Shown: positions 8,316 through 17,500, counted from the stretch's first letter. The stretch is DNA of 22,090 bases from JBCBJZ01 sp038522635 (GCA_038522635.1 JBCBJZ010000051.1:1-22090), one strand, 5' to 3'. Notes: a model not told the origin generated them from the letters alone. Program-made: numbers and translations.

Positions 8316-8615
8316 ATGATGAAATCGGCTACCGATATGAACGAAGATCAAGCACGCGAGATCGGGCTCGCGGCGCTCGTCTTCGTGACCGCTTCCCCTG
8401 ACCGCCTGGAAACCTTCATGGCGCAGGCGGGGATCGATGCGACAACGCTGATGCAAAGTGCGGCCGCGCCTGCCACACAAACGGCATGTCTCAATCATCT
8501 TGCGGCCAGTGATGAGACGCTGCTCGCGTTCGTCGCGGAACAGGGTTTAACGCCGGACCACGTCAAGATGGCGTTGCATCTGCTGCAAGGCGGCGGTGGC
8601 GATGACTGGGTTTGA
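8316..8615 (+). CDS. DUF3572 family protein
   Basis: The product is a small, mostly helical 99-residue protein of the DUF3572 family, found in Hyphomicrobiales beside divK. Family-like features are AREIGLAALVFVTASPDRLETFMAQ near the N terminus and DETLLAFVAEQGLTPDHV near the C terminus. There is no signal peptide or membrane segment. It diverges from divK across a 141-base gap. Two adjacent ATG codons (8316 and 8319) could serve as start. Function is unknown; position beside divK is the only hint. Confidence 0.85.
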   Translation: MMKSATDMNEDQAREIGLAALVFVTASPDRLETFMAQAGIDATTLMQSAAAPATQTACLNHLAASDETLLAFVAEQGLTPDHVKMALHLLQGGGGDDWV

Positions 8616-8672
8616 GCGCCGCCGCCGGCTTGCCACGCTTGGTCACGGCGTGCGCCGCGCGTTGGATCGCTC

Positions 8673-9599
8673 ATGACGACGCAGGCGCCGCCCCTTGCGC
8701 GCCTGGGGATCGACCTTGGCGGAACGAAAATCGAAGGTGCGGTTCTCGCGCCGGACGGCACCGTCCTCGCCCGCCAACGCATCGCGACGCCGCGGGACGA
8801 CTATCGCGCCACGTTACATGCGCTCGCCGCCTTGTGCGATACGCTCGATCCACCCGCTGCGCCCGGCACACGCCGCCTTGCGTTGGGGCTCGGCATGCCG
8901 GGCTCGCTCGATCCGGCCACGGGCCTGGTGCAGAACGCCAACTCCACCTGGCTGAACGGCCAACCGCTCGCACGCGATGCGCAGGCGATCACAGGCCGGC
9001 CGGTGCGGACAGCCAATGACGCCGATTGCTTTGCGCTTTCTGAGGCGCGCGATGGCGCGGCAGCTGGCGCCCGCATTGTGTTCGGCGTCATCCTCGGCAC
9101 GGGCGTCGGCGGCGCCATCGTGGTCGACGGGCGCCTCCTTGCAGGGCCGCGGGCGATTGCCGGCGAATGGGGGCATACGCCGCTCCCCGCACCACGTGAT
9201 GACGAACGACCGGGTCCGCGCTGCTGGTGCGGCCGCTACGGTTGCCTCGAAGCGTGGCTGAGCGGTCCAGCCCTGGCCCGCGATCACGCGAACCACACCG
9301 GCGAAGCCGCCAACGCCGAAGAGATCGCCGCACGCGCAAGCAACGGCGATGCCACCGCCCGTGCCACGCTCACCCGGCATGTCGATCGTCTCGCCCGCGG
9401 GTTGGCCGTGGTGGTCAACCTGATCGATCCCGACGTGATCGTGCTCGGCGGCGGCCTTTCGGCCATGGGCCATCTCTATCGCGAGCTTCCGCCGCTGATC
9501 CTGCCGCACCTCTTTTGCGACAGCCCCAACATCACCGTGCGACCACCGCGCCATGGCGATGCGAGCGGCGTGCGCGGCGCCGCCTGGCTATGGCCGTAA
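8673..9599 (+). CDS. ROK family sugar kinase (fructokinase-like)
   Basis: The ROK family contains ATP-dependent hexose kinases and repressors. This 308-residue protein has no N-terminal DNA-binding domain, so it is an enzyme. The phosphate-binding motif is LGIDLGGTKIEGAVL (residues 11-25), the catalytic Asp lies in ANDADCFALSE, and the second ATP motif is GVILGTGVGGAIV. The ROK zinc site has His in GEWGHTPLP and the three cysteines of CWCGRYGCLEAW. The Cys spacing and the LEAWLSGPAL context resemble bacterial fructokinase (Mak) and N-acetylglucosamine kinase. The preferred sugar is not decidable here. It lies 57 bases after the DUF3572 gene in the same direction and converges with the glycosylase gene, the two stops being 7 bases apart. 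Confidence 0.92.
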   Translation: MTTQAPPLARLGIDLGGTKIEGAVLAPDGTVLARQRIATPRDDYRATLHALAALCDTLDPPAAPGTRRLALGLGMPGSLDPATGLVQNANSTWLNGQPLARDAQAITGRPVRTANDADCFALSEARDGAAAGARIVFGVILGTGVGGAIVVDGRLLAGPRAIAGEWGHTPLPAPRDDERPGPRCWCGRYGCLEAWLSGPALARDHANHTGEAANAEEIAARASNGDATARATLTRHVDRLARGLAVVVNLIDPDVIVLGGGLSAMGHLYRELPPLILPHLFCDSPNITVRPPRHGDASGVRGAAWLWP

Positions 9600-9606
9600 G
9601 GGCGAT

Positions 9607-10350
9607 CTATCCCTTCCCAGCCAATACGCGTGCAACCTGCGTCCGCAGAAACGGAAGCACGTCCCTTTCGAACCAGGCGTGACGCTTCAGCCATGCGTTG
9701 TTGCGCCATGAAGGATGCGGCAGCGGGATCATCATCGTGCCCTGCGCCGCCGTCTCGCGAGCGATGTCGAGGCTTTGCGCGACCGTCTGCGTCAACGTTG
9801 CCTCAGCCCGCTTGCCCAGGTGCCAGCGCATGGCGTGAAAGCCGATTGGCAGAAGCAGTTCGAAGGGCGCGCGCGAGGCGAACAGATCCGCATGCCACGT
9901 GCGCGCGCAGGCCGGTCGCGGTGGCCGATCGCCACCCTTCGCATCGAGCCCTGGAAAGCAAAAACCCATCGGCACGATCCCCACCTGATCGGCATCGTAG
10001 AAGGTGTCGGCGTCGATCCCGAGCCACGCGCGCAGCCGGTCGCCGCTGGGGTCGGTGAAGGGGCGCCCGGAGGCGTGCACGCGTGTGCCCGGCGCCTGAC
10101 CGCAAAGGCACAGCCGCGCGCGGGCGCTAAACTGCAAGACGGGTCGTGGCTCATGCGGCAAGGGGGCTATCGTCCGCCCCGATGGCAGGCCCACATTGGG
10201 GGTATCGCGGCAAAGCCGGCACGCGCGGATGCGCTCGACCATGGCAACCACCGCGCGGCGCTCGTCTTCGCGCGCATCCGCGCTGGAGCCATCAGCGCCC
10301 TGATACGCGCCCTGATACGCCCCTGCGTTCGCGCATCGCCCAGCCCCCAT
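9607..10350 (-). CDS. Uracil-DNA glycosylase family protein, probable iron-sulfur type
   Basis: This 247-residue protein belongs to the uracil-DNA glycosylase superfamily (base excision repair). Motif 1 reads CGQAPGTRVH, and the catalytic-side motif 2 is LPHPSWRNNAWLK near the C terminus. The paired cysteines CRLC near residue 45 and the later C-x16-C (GFCFPG to PACART) match the spacing of the [4Fe-4S] ligands in family 4 enzymes. Family 4 has GEAPG at motif 1, so Gln replaces the usual Glu here. The ATG at 10350 shares its first base with the stop of the upstream hydrolase gene (TGATG), indicating translational coupling. A TTG three bases earlier also opens the frame. The N terminus carries a repeated AYQG from a 12-base tandem duplication. 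Confidence 0.88.
   Translation of the reverse strand: MGAGRCANAGAYQGAYQGADGSSADAREDERRAVVAMVERIRACRLCRDTPNVGLPSGRTIAPLPHEPRPVLQFSARARLCLCGQAPGTRVHASGRPFTDPSGDRLRAWLGIDADTFYDADQVGIVPMGFCFPGLDAKGGDRPPRPACARTWHADLFASRAPFELLLPIGFHAMRWHLGKRAEATLTQTVAQSLDIARETAAQGTMMIPLPHPSWRNNAWLKRHAWFERDVLPFLRTQVARVLAGKG
10297..10320. repeat. 12-base tandem duplication in the glycosylase N terminus
   Basis: The unit GCCCTGATACGC occurs twice in perfect tandem (10297-10308 and 10309-10320). It is in frame and encodes AYQG twice at residues 11-18 of the glycosylase, ahead of the conserved domain. It looks like a recent slippage duplication. Confidence 0.85.
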
Positions 10351-11165
10351 CAAGCGCGGATCACCATCCCATCATGGGCCACCTGCACACGCGGATCTTT
10401 GACCTCATCGAGACGTCCCAGCATGTCGGCTGACATATGCGACAGGACCACGTTGCGCGCGTTGATCGCATCGAGCTGCGCGGCAAGCTCCACCCAGTTC
10501 AGATGAAACCCCAACGGCGTATCGTAGGAATAGCATTCGGTGATGAAGACATCGGCGTTCTGCGCGGCCGGGATCAACGCGGGCGTCCAGCCGGTATCGC
10601 CAGAGAACGTCAGCACCTTACCGCCGCTCGCAAAGCGCAACGCATAGGGCGGCGCACCGGATTCGTGCACCACCTCAAAGGGTGTCACCGTGATATCCGC
10701 AAACGTGGCAGGCTGGCGCTCCTCGTATTCAACGAAACGCATATCAAACCGCGGCTCGTTGGAGGTGCTGCCGGGAAACAGGCACTCAGCCGTTTGAGCG
10801 TAACGCGCCGCGATCCCACGGGGGCCGAAAACCGTTAGAGGCCGCTCCCGTCGCATGACGAACTGGCCGTGCAGTTGCAGGAAGACCAGCCCCGGGAAGT
10901 GGTCACCGTGCAAATGCGAGATGAAGACCGCATCGAGCGTGCGCGGATCAATGTTGGCACGCGCCAAGCTGACCATGGCGGTCGCACCGCAGTCGATCAG
11001 CACGGTCGCCGCGGCGGTTTTAACGTGAAAGCACGTATTGTGCCGTCCGCCAGTTCCGAACGCGTCACCGCAGCCTAGAACCATCACATCGAACGCGCTG
11101 GTGGTCTTGTCGTGCGCCTGTCCGCCTGCGTCACACGCCGCCGTCGGCGCCGTGTTCGATGCCAT
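10350..11165 (-). CDS. Metallo-beta-lactamase-fold hydrolase
   Basis: The conserved domain has all the zinc-site elements of the MBL fold: SHLHGDHFPG (HxHxDH), a His in EVVHESG, the Asp of TFSGDTGW and the late His in LSHMSADML. The start of the domain, VLGCGDAFGTGGRHNTCFHV, resembles RNase Z or arylsulfatase-like members, but the substrate is not predictable. The start is uncertain. ATG at 11165 gives 271 residues. A GTG at 11297 gives 315 but overlaps the transferase gene by 35 bases and adds a Pro/Ser/Ala-rich leader. ATG at 11084 would begin right at the first strand. Its stop overlaps the start of the glycosylase gene by one base, so the two are co-translated. Confidence 0.87.
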   Translation of the reverse strand: MASNTAPTAACDAGGQAHDKTTSAFDVMVLGCGDAFGTGGRHNTCFHVKTAAATVLIDCGATAMVSLARANIDPRTLDAVFISHLHGDHFPGLVFLQLHGQFVMRRERPLTVFGPRGIAARYAQTAECLFPGSTSNEPRFDMRFVEYEERQPATFADITVTPFEVVHESGAPPYALRFASGGKVLTFSGDTGWTPALIPAAQNADVFITECYSYDTPLGFHLNWVELAAQLDAINARNVVLSHMSADMLGRLDEVKDPRVQVAHDGMVIRA

Positions 11166-11262
11166 GTTCAAAGCCGTGCTCGAAACCACGGGGGCAGACG
11201 GCGAAAACGGGTTCGATTGCTGCGGCGTAGGCGCCACGACACTCGTCGCCGGTCTGAGCCCT

Positions 11263-11880
11263 CTAAGCCGTCGCGCTAGGGCGTTCAGTAACTTCACTAT
11301 ACCAACGCTCCAAATGCTCCAGGCCTTCTGGCCGCTTCAGTCGAACCGGCCGCATGAAGTTCACCGCGCACATCGCGGTGATATCAGCCACGGTAAAGAC
11401 ATCCGCGGCGATAAAACGACGTTCGGCGAGTGCATCATTGAGGCGCGCGAGACTTTGCAGCGCCCGCGCCTTGTTCGCTTCGCCCCAGGCCGGCACCTGT
11501 GGCGTCTCGAGGGGGGCCATCGCCGGATGGGTGTGGCGGAAGGCTTGCGAAATCTGGAAAAAGAAACCGAGCTCCACGCGACGGTTCCACATTTCCACCT
11601 GCGCACGCTCGAGAGCCGAACGTCCAAATAACGAGGGCTCGGGATGCAGCTCCTCCAGGTAACGGCAGATGGCCACCGTCTCAGCGAGGCAGGTACCATC
11701 ATCGAGTTCCAGCACCGGCACACGCTGCCACGCGTTCTTTCGAGCGAACGCCTCCGTCTCCAACTCGCCCTTGTCCATATCGAGTTGGACGAAGGTGACC
11801 TGATCGAGCAATCCCTTTTCGGCGAGAAAGATGCGCACGCGACGGGGGTTTGGCGCCGAGCGCTGTTCGTAGATTTTCAT
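11263..11880 (-). CDS. Glutathione S-transferase family protein
   Basis: The 205-residue length and both GST domains are present. The N-terminal thioredoxin-like half begins MKIYEQRSAPNPRRVRIFLAEKGL and contains the glutathione-contacting RVPVLELDDGTCLAETVAICRYLEE (cis-Pro after RV, then the E-T pair). The all-helical C-terminal half contains the N-capping motif FTVADITAMCAV. The catalytic position falls at Ser or Asn in YEQRSAPNP rather than Cys, and the substrate is unknown. The frame is open from 11967, but ATG at 11880 matches the family start. It is first in the - strand group with the MBL hydrolase and the glycosylase. Confidence 0.92.
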   Translation of the reverse strand: MKIYEQRSAPNPRRVRIFLAEKGLLDQVTFVQLDMDKGELETEAFARKNAWQRVPVLELDDGTCLAETVAICRYLEELHPEPSLFGRSALERAQVEMWNRRVELGFFFQISQAFRHTHPAMAPLETPQVPAWGEANKARALQSLARLNDALAERRFIAADVFTVADITAMCAVNFMRPVRLKRPEGLEHLERWYSEVTERPSATA

Positions 11881-12149
11881 GGCCAGCGTTCGTCCGTTGG
11901 AAAGTGAAGGTGTGAAATAAGATGGGGCGCTGCGTCCTGCGTCGCTAGGCAAGCGGGCATTCCGCATCCATAGGCAATGCGAACATCAGCTCGCGGCCAA
12001 GCGTCGGCGAAGGCCTAACCCTTTGGCGTTACGAGCCAAGCAACGCGGTACCTGCGGCAAATTTGGTAGCGGCTCACGCGATCACGCGCAACAAGCGTTC
12101 CTGTCAGAGGTCTTTGCGCGCACCGCCGACCCTTCGCATCGAAGCGGCG

Positions 12150-12716
12150 CTACATGTTCTGGCGCCGCCAGGCCCGCGGTCGCTCAAAGCTGCCCGCCCA
12201 AAGCCCGCGTTTGGCAGCCTTGGCCTGGCCTTCCTCACGCCGGTAGCGCTTGCCGAACGCCACCGCCCAGCCTTCGCGCACCAGCCGCGCGTTAATCACA
12301 TCCCCCGCGCGATCCTTGCAGATCGCCAGAACACGGCCGTGTTGATCACGCTTCAAAGGGCGGCAGTTGACCCCCCGTGCCGTCAGTTGGCGCAACCGTG
12401 TCGTCGCCCGCTCCCCGCACGCCCAGCGCGCACCCTGGCGTCGGCAGTCTTGCCGGCCTTCAGGCGCATCGATCCCCTGCAAGCGGATCTCATGGCGGCC
12501 GACCCGCAGGCTATCGCCGTCGATCACGCGCGCGCGCCCTTCGATGGCGGCTGGCACCGGTTGCCCGCGCCGCGCGCCGTCCGCGCCCTCCCGCCCCGAC
12601 GGCTCGCGCAAGAACAACGCTGCCAGCGTCACCACAATCAGCGTCACCACCCAACTGTACCGCCCCCGCGTCAGGCGTCGTATCAGCGCCGGCACGCCCC
12701 CGCGTTTACCGTTCAT
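12150..12716 (-). CDS. Membrane-anchored thermonuclease (staphylococcal nuclease-like)
   Basis: The 188-residue product has one N-terminal membrane segment (about residues 20-37, WVVTLIVVTLAALFL) after a basic start, then an SNase-fold domain at about 55-180. Catalytic and calcium-site residues of the staphylococcal enzyme are recognisable. The Asp pair is in VIDGDSL, Arg in HEIRLQGIDAPEG with the following Asp and Glu, and the second Arg in DQHGRVLAIC. It is therefore probably an active calcium-dependent nuclease held on the periplasmic face, though exported localisation is inferred from the topology. The ATG at 12716 fits. It is divergent from the histidine kinase gene across a 150-base gap. 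The 269 bases between it and the transferase gene hold nothing I recognise. Confidence 0.9.
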   Translation of the reverse strand: MNGKRGGVPALIRRLTRGRYSWVVTLIVVTLAALFLREPSGREGADGARRGQPVPAAIEGRARVIDGDSLRVGRHEIRLQGIDAPEGRQDCRRQGARWACGERATTRLRQLTARGVNCRPLKRDQHGRVLAICKDRAGDVINARLVREGWAVAFGKRYRREEGQAKAAKRGLWAGSFERPRAWRRQNM

Positions 12717-12747
12717 TAGGACCCTCCATAAACCGCTCTTTAGTGAA

Positions 12748-12764
12748 TTTTGCCGACATTAACC
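12748..12764 (+). promoter_or_regulatory. Possible CtrA-like binding site
   Basis: TTTT (12748-12751), seven bases, then TTAACC (12759-12764) approximates the CtrA box TTAA-N7-TTAAC; the right half is perfect and the left half matches two of four. It lies in the divergent gap about 100 bases before the kinase start. Site recognition by eye at this level is weak. Confidence 0.25.
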
Positions 12765-12866
12765 CTGTTGGGCCGCCTTGCGGGCGGTCGGCTGGGGGCG
12801 GCGCGACCATCGCACGACGGTGCAGGATGGATTGACTGCCGCGCAACACAGGTGACGTCGGTTTCG

Positions 12867-14438
12867 ATGGGCAGGGCTACCACAACCGAAACCTCAGCGC
12901 CTCCACGCGCTGGGCGCCTGCGCGGCATCGACCACGTGCGCGAGACCCGCACGCGCATGGCGCAAGGGACGGTGATCAAGCCAGAGTTCGAATACGAACT
13001 GCTGTCGATCTTCGTGCGCAACGAACTGGGCGCCATCGCCACGATCCCCATCCTGGCGGTCATTTTCGCACTCGCCTCCATGTTCTGGGCGCCGGTCTTC
13101 GAAGCGGTGATCTGGCTTGCCGCCGTCTCCGCGACGAAATTTTTCCTGCTGTTCCGCTGCTACCGCTTCAAGGCGCTCGACCCCAGCGAAGTGAACGTTG
13201 CAGCCTGGCGCAACAAACTGACGACGGCTGAGTTCATCAACGGCCTCGCCTGGGCCTCGATCGCGCTCGTGGGCCTGCAAGCCACCGACCCCTCAAGCCA
13301 CGTCTTTATCTTCGCATCGCTCATCGTCGTGCTCGCGATCCGCATGACGTTGGCGTCTGCCGTGATGCCGATCCTTTACGCCGGCACCATCCCGATGACA
13401 TGCGCCGTGGTCACCCGGCTGATCCTGCTCGACCATCCCTTCTATTGGGCGATGGCCTCGATGGCGATCGGCGTGCACATCTATTTCCTGTTTCTCGCCA
13501 TGGGGTTGAACTCAACATCGCTCGCCATGCTTGAGTTTCGCGCCGAGAAAGACGCGCTGATCGCTGAGATCGAGGAAGAAAAATCGATCTCTGACGAAGC
13601 GCGCCGGCGGGCCGAAGGCGCCAACGTTGCGAAGTCGCGGTTCCTTGCCACCATGAGCCACGAGTTGCGCACGCCGCTCAACGCGATCCTCGGCTTCTCG
13701 GAGGTGATGAAGACCGGGATCCTCGGCGAAATGGAGAACCCGACCTACCGCGAATACGCCGTCAACATTCATGAGAGCGGCCAGCACCTGCTCAATCTCA
13801 TCAACGAGATCCTTGACCTGTCGCGCATTGAGGCGGGGCGGTATGAGTTGCACGAAGAACCGGTGCGCTTGCCCGACATCGCGGAGGATTGCCGGCGGCT
13901 GTTGAAGCTGCGCGCGGAGGGCAAGGGGCTGCATTTGAGCCTGGAGATCCAGGATGGTCTGTCGCAGATCTGGGTGGATGAACGCGCTGTGCGCCAGATT
14001 TGCCTGAACCTGCTGTCCAACGCGATCAAGTTCACGCCGCAAGCCGGTCACGTCACCCTTTCGATCGGCCACACGCAGCAGGGCGGCCAGTTCATGGTGG
14101 TGCGCGATACCGGCCCCGGCATTCCCGCCGACGAGATCCCAAAGGTTCTGAAGGCATTCGGTCAGGGATCACTCGCCCAGAAGACCGCCGAGGGCGGCAC
14201 CGGGCTTGGGCTTCCGATCGTCCAAAGCCTGATCAGCTTGCACGGCGGCACGTTCGATCTGCAATCGGAACTGCGCAAGGGGACGCAGGTGATCATCACC
14301 TTCCCGGCAAAGCGCGTGTTGCAAAGCCTGCCACCGTTGCAGCCGCTCGGACATGAACGCCATCGCCAGGGGCAAGCGGCCGAAGGCAACGCGCCCCGCC
14401 GGCCCGCGCGCGCGCCGCGCATGCGCGCTCACGCTTAG
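12867..14438 (+). CDS. Membrane sensor histidine kinase of the PdhS/DivJ/PleC type
   Basis: With the ATG at 12867 the protein has 523 residues. About five or six hydrophobic segments at residues 52-215 form a membrane sensor region with almost no periplasmic loops. A short coiled linker then leads to HisKA with phosphoacceptor His265 in FLATMSHELRTPLNAILGFS. The stretch NIHESGQHLLNLINEILDLSRIEAG is typical of the PdhS/DivJ/PleC group that acts on DivK and PleD. The ATPase domain has NLLSNAIKF, DTGPGIP and GGTGLGLPIV, all intact. A basic tail of about 40 residues rich in Arg/Pro/Ala follows. The frame is open upstream to 12750, but the leader there is not conserved-looking. The specific member name cannot be assigned. 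Confidence 0.9.
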   Translation: MGRATTTETSAPPRAGRLRGIDHVRETRTRMAQGTVIKPEFEYELLSIFVRNELGAIATIPILAVIFALASMFWAPVFEAVIWLAAVSATKFFLLFRCYRFKALDPSEVNVAAWRNKLTTAEFINGLAWASIALVGLQATDPSSHVFIFASLIVVLAIRMTLASAVMPILYAGTIPMTCAVVTRLILLDHPFYWAMASMAIGVHIYFLFLAMGLNSTSLAMLEFRAEKDALIAEIEEEKSISDEARRRAEGANVAKSRFLATMSHELRTPLNAILGFSEVMKTGILGEMENPTYREYAVNIHESGQHLLNLINEILDLSRIEAGRYELHEEPVRLPDIAEDCRRLLKLRAEGKGLHLSLEIQDGLSQIWVDERAVRQICLNLLSNAIKFTPQAGHVTLSIGHTQQGGQFMVVRDTGPGIPADEIPKVLKAFGQGSLAQKTAEGGTGLGLPIVQSLISLHGGTFDLQSELRKGTQVIITFPAKRVLQSLPPLQPLGHERHRQGQAAEGNAPRRPARAPRMRAHA

Positions 14439-14500
14439 ATCCCGGTCAGGTCCAGCTTTAGCCGAACCGACATCTCAAGCGGCGCCGCAAGCGATGCGCC

Positions 14501-14560
14501 CGTTGCCCTGGCCCGCTGCAACCGCGTTGCTCTGGCCCGCTTCAACCGCGTGGCGCTGGC
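14501..14560. repeat. 24-base tandem repeat, 2.5 copies, spanning the LysM gene stop
   Basis: Unit 1 (14501-14524, CGTTGCCCTGGCCCGCTGCA plus ACCG) and unit 2 (14525-14548) differ at two bases. A third half-unit (14549-14560) matches 10 of 12. The - strand stop codon of the LysM protein gene (14542-14544) lies inside unit 2. The unit is a multiple of three, so copy-number change would keep frame. Confidence 0.85.
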
Positions 14561-17500
14561 ATGGGCAACCGTAGACGCTGGCAGACGTAGATGCGGTTCG
14601 CCCGCGGCACCGCACGGCGGTTGGCCCGCTGGATCAAGCCGAACCCCTGCCCCGTCTGATAGTGGCGCGCCGCGATGGCCCAAAGGCTGTCGCCGGGTTG
14701 GGTGATGTACCAGCCGGGCATGGTGATGCGCCGGCCCGCGCGATCTTCGCAGGCGGCCACCTGCACGAGGCCAAGACGGCGCGCGCGCTGTCCCCGACGC
14801 AGGCGCGGCCGTGGCCCTTCGACGGCTGCTTCACCGGGCCCCCGTGCTCTGCTCCGTGATGCTGGTCTGCGAGACGGGGACCTACGAGCACCAGGCACAC
14901 GCGCTGTGCGGCGGCCATCAGGCCGCGTGCGGCGCGTCAAGCGGCTCCCGGGCCGACGCTGCGGCCGCTCACCGGTTGGATTGTTAGCAAAATCACGGCG
15001 GCGGGCCGGCGGACGCCCGTCGGCTGGAACACGGCGGCGCGGACGAAAACCGTTGCCCCCCGGCCGGTCCACGTCAGGCGCATCAGCACGACGCGTCGGC
15101 GGTACGCCATTGTCGCCCTCATCGGCGTTCTGGCGTGCCCGCGCCGCAGCAAGGGCGCGCGCGGCAGCTTCTTCGCTGCGGCGGATCTGCTCCTGAAAGC
15201 GCGCATCGGCGGTCGCACGACGGCGCTGAGAGCGGCGTTGATCATCGGCGCGACGCCGCTCGCGGCCTGCCTGGTCAGCGGCGCGACGGGCTTGCCGGGC
15301 GGCGCGTTCCGCATCCGCTTGCGCACGCCGTGCCAGCACCAGGCGGCGTTGCGCTTCAGCGCGCCGTCGGGCGTTATCAGCAGCGCGGCGCTGTTCCTCG
15401 GCCAACCGACGGCGGGCCTCCTGGCGATCGAACTCTTCGCGCGCGCGTCGCTCAGCCTGTCGCGCCCGCGTGATCGCCAGCCGGTCTTGCCGACGTTGGC
15501 GCTCGGCAGCGCGCGTCGCTTCGAGCGCTGCCTCGGTCTCACGGGCGAGCCGGGCGGCGGCCTCGGCGGCGCGGCGCACCGCAAGGCGCGCGCGTTCTTC
15601 GCGTCGGGCCCGTTCTTGCGCCTGCTCGCGCTGGCGATCGGCCAAGCGTTGACGTTCGCGCTCGCGCTCGGCATTGCGCTCACGTTGGCGTGTGCGTTCG
15701 CGCTCCTGGTCACGCGCTTGCTGGGCCAACTGACGACGCCGCTCATCCTCGCGTTGACGCGCGCGCGCAGCTTCCGCCTCCCGTTGACGTGCACGCTCAA
15801 AGGCTGCTTGTCGCTCCTCGGCTTCACGCGTGCGCCGATCTCGATCTGCCCGCGCCAGGCGCTCACGTTCAAGACGTGCCTGACGTTCAGCCTCAAGGCG
15901 CGCAAGACGTTCGCGCTCAAGGCGGTCTTGTTCACGCTGAGCGCTAAGGCGTTGGCGTTCCAGTTCAAGTTCGCGCTGGCGGCTGAGTGCTGCAGCCTGG
16001 CGCTGCTCCTCCTCGCGCGCTGCGCGTTGGCGCGCTGCCTCCAACGCCGCCTGACGTGCCGCCTCTGCCGCACGCGCGCGCCGTGCCCGCTCTTCGCGCG
16101 CCTGCGCCGCTGCCAGCCGCCGCCGTTCTGCTTCGCGCGCGCGCAATTCCAAGCGCCGCCGTTCAGCCGCCAACTCGTCCGCGCTCGGCCCTGAGGTTGG
16201 ACGTTGGCGGCCGTCCGGGAACGCGGTCTCACGCTCGCGTGGGCGTGTTCCATCACCGCCACGCGACAGGCGACGGATCACCTCCTGGTAGTCACGCTCG
16301 ACCCGCGTGCGCCATTCGAAGTTCCACGACGGCAGCGGGATCTTGAAGCCACGCGGCCGCCCCTCGGCAGCGCGGGTCCGGCGATCGGGGACCGACAGCC
16401 GGCGCATCACATCGTTGAAATCGCGACGCCGCGCGCCAGCGGGCGGCGTGCGGTCAAAACGAAACTGATCGACGTCGTCGGGATCGCCATTATCGAGCTG
16501 GACGATCTGACCGCGGCGTTGCGGTCTGCCCCTACGCGGCGCTTCATCAGCCGCCGCGGGACGGCGCGCACGGGGGCTCGCAGCATCGCCATCGCCAGCG
16601 CGTTCGCGGTTCAACAGCAACGCCGGGGTCGGCACGTTTCCAGCCGGCAGCTCCGGCCAACGATCCGGTCGCACAGCCTTACGCGGCCGGCTGCGCTGCA
16701 GCTCCTGCGCGAATGCCTGCCCGATCGTAAAGCGGATCGGCGTGTAGCGCGGGCCTGGCGCGTGAGCTTCCCCGTCATCGCGCAACGGCACGTTGAAAGG
16801 CGTTTGCCAGGATGTACCCCACGCTGCCGTTGGCACCACATGGGCATCGCGGTGCGGCGTGGACGAAGGTGCAGCAGGTTCACGCAGCTGTGCGGCCGGG
16901 GACGGCGGTTCGCGCTGCGGAGCCGCTGTGCTCTTGATCGGCACCATCGGGATCGGCACGCGTGGTTGTTTCACGCCCGGTCGTGGTGCGTTCGTCGGGG
17001 CATCGCTCTGGCGTTTCGCGGGGCGTCGATCAGGCTTCCGCGATCGCGCGCGCGCTTCAGCGGGCGTCTTTGGAAGGGCGCGACGCACCTTGTCGTAATG
17101 CGCTGAGGCTTCGGCCGCCAAAGCTGCCGCACGCTCCTCGATGGTTAAAGGTCGCTTGGCTTGCGGCTTTGACGCGTTCAGGGATGGCGCTGCGCCAGGT
17201 TGCGCGGGCGGCTTATCCGTTGATTTCGCTGTCGGAGGCGGCTTCGCGGTCATAGGCGGTTTCGCCGTCACAGGCGGCTTCGCGGTGGGCTTCGTCTGAG
17301 CCTCCGCGATCTGCACCAACGGCTTTGGTCCCGCTGGGCGCGCGGCCAACAATGACCGGCGCTTGGCGGGCTTGGACGCCTCGCGCTCGCTCGCCAGAGC
17401 CACGATTGGACCGCCAGCATAGCCAACCGGGATCGACACACGAAGGCCACCCGCGGTCCAGATCTGCCCGGTCTCGCGCTTGAGCGCCAACAGCCCCAAC

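Noticed and set aside
15238..16194. 318-codon hydrophobic open frame on the + strand, and other long frames opposite the LysM gene
   Set aside because: They are exact antisense reflections of the Arg-rich helix (CGN codons read as Ala/Arg/Leu on the other strand) with no family resemblance.
15130..16200. Apparent tandem repeats in the LysM gene as a CRISPR or satellite array
   Set aside because: No regular unit or spacers; it is codon-level low complexity from Arg/Glu/Ala-rich coding sequence.
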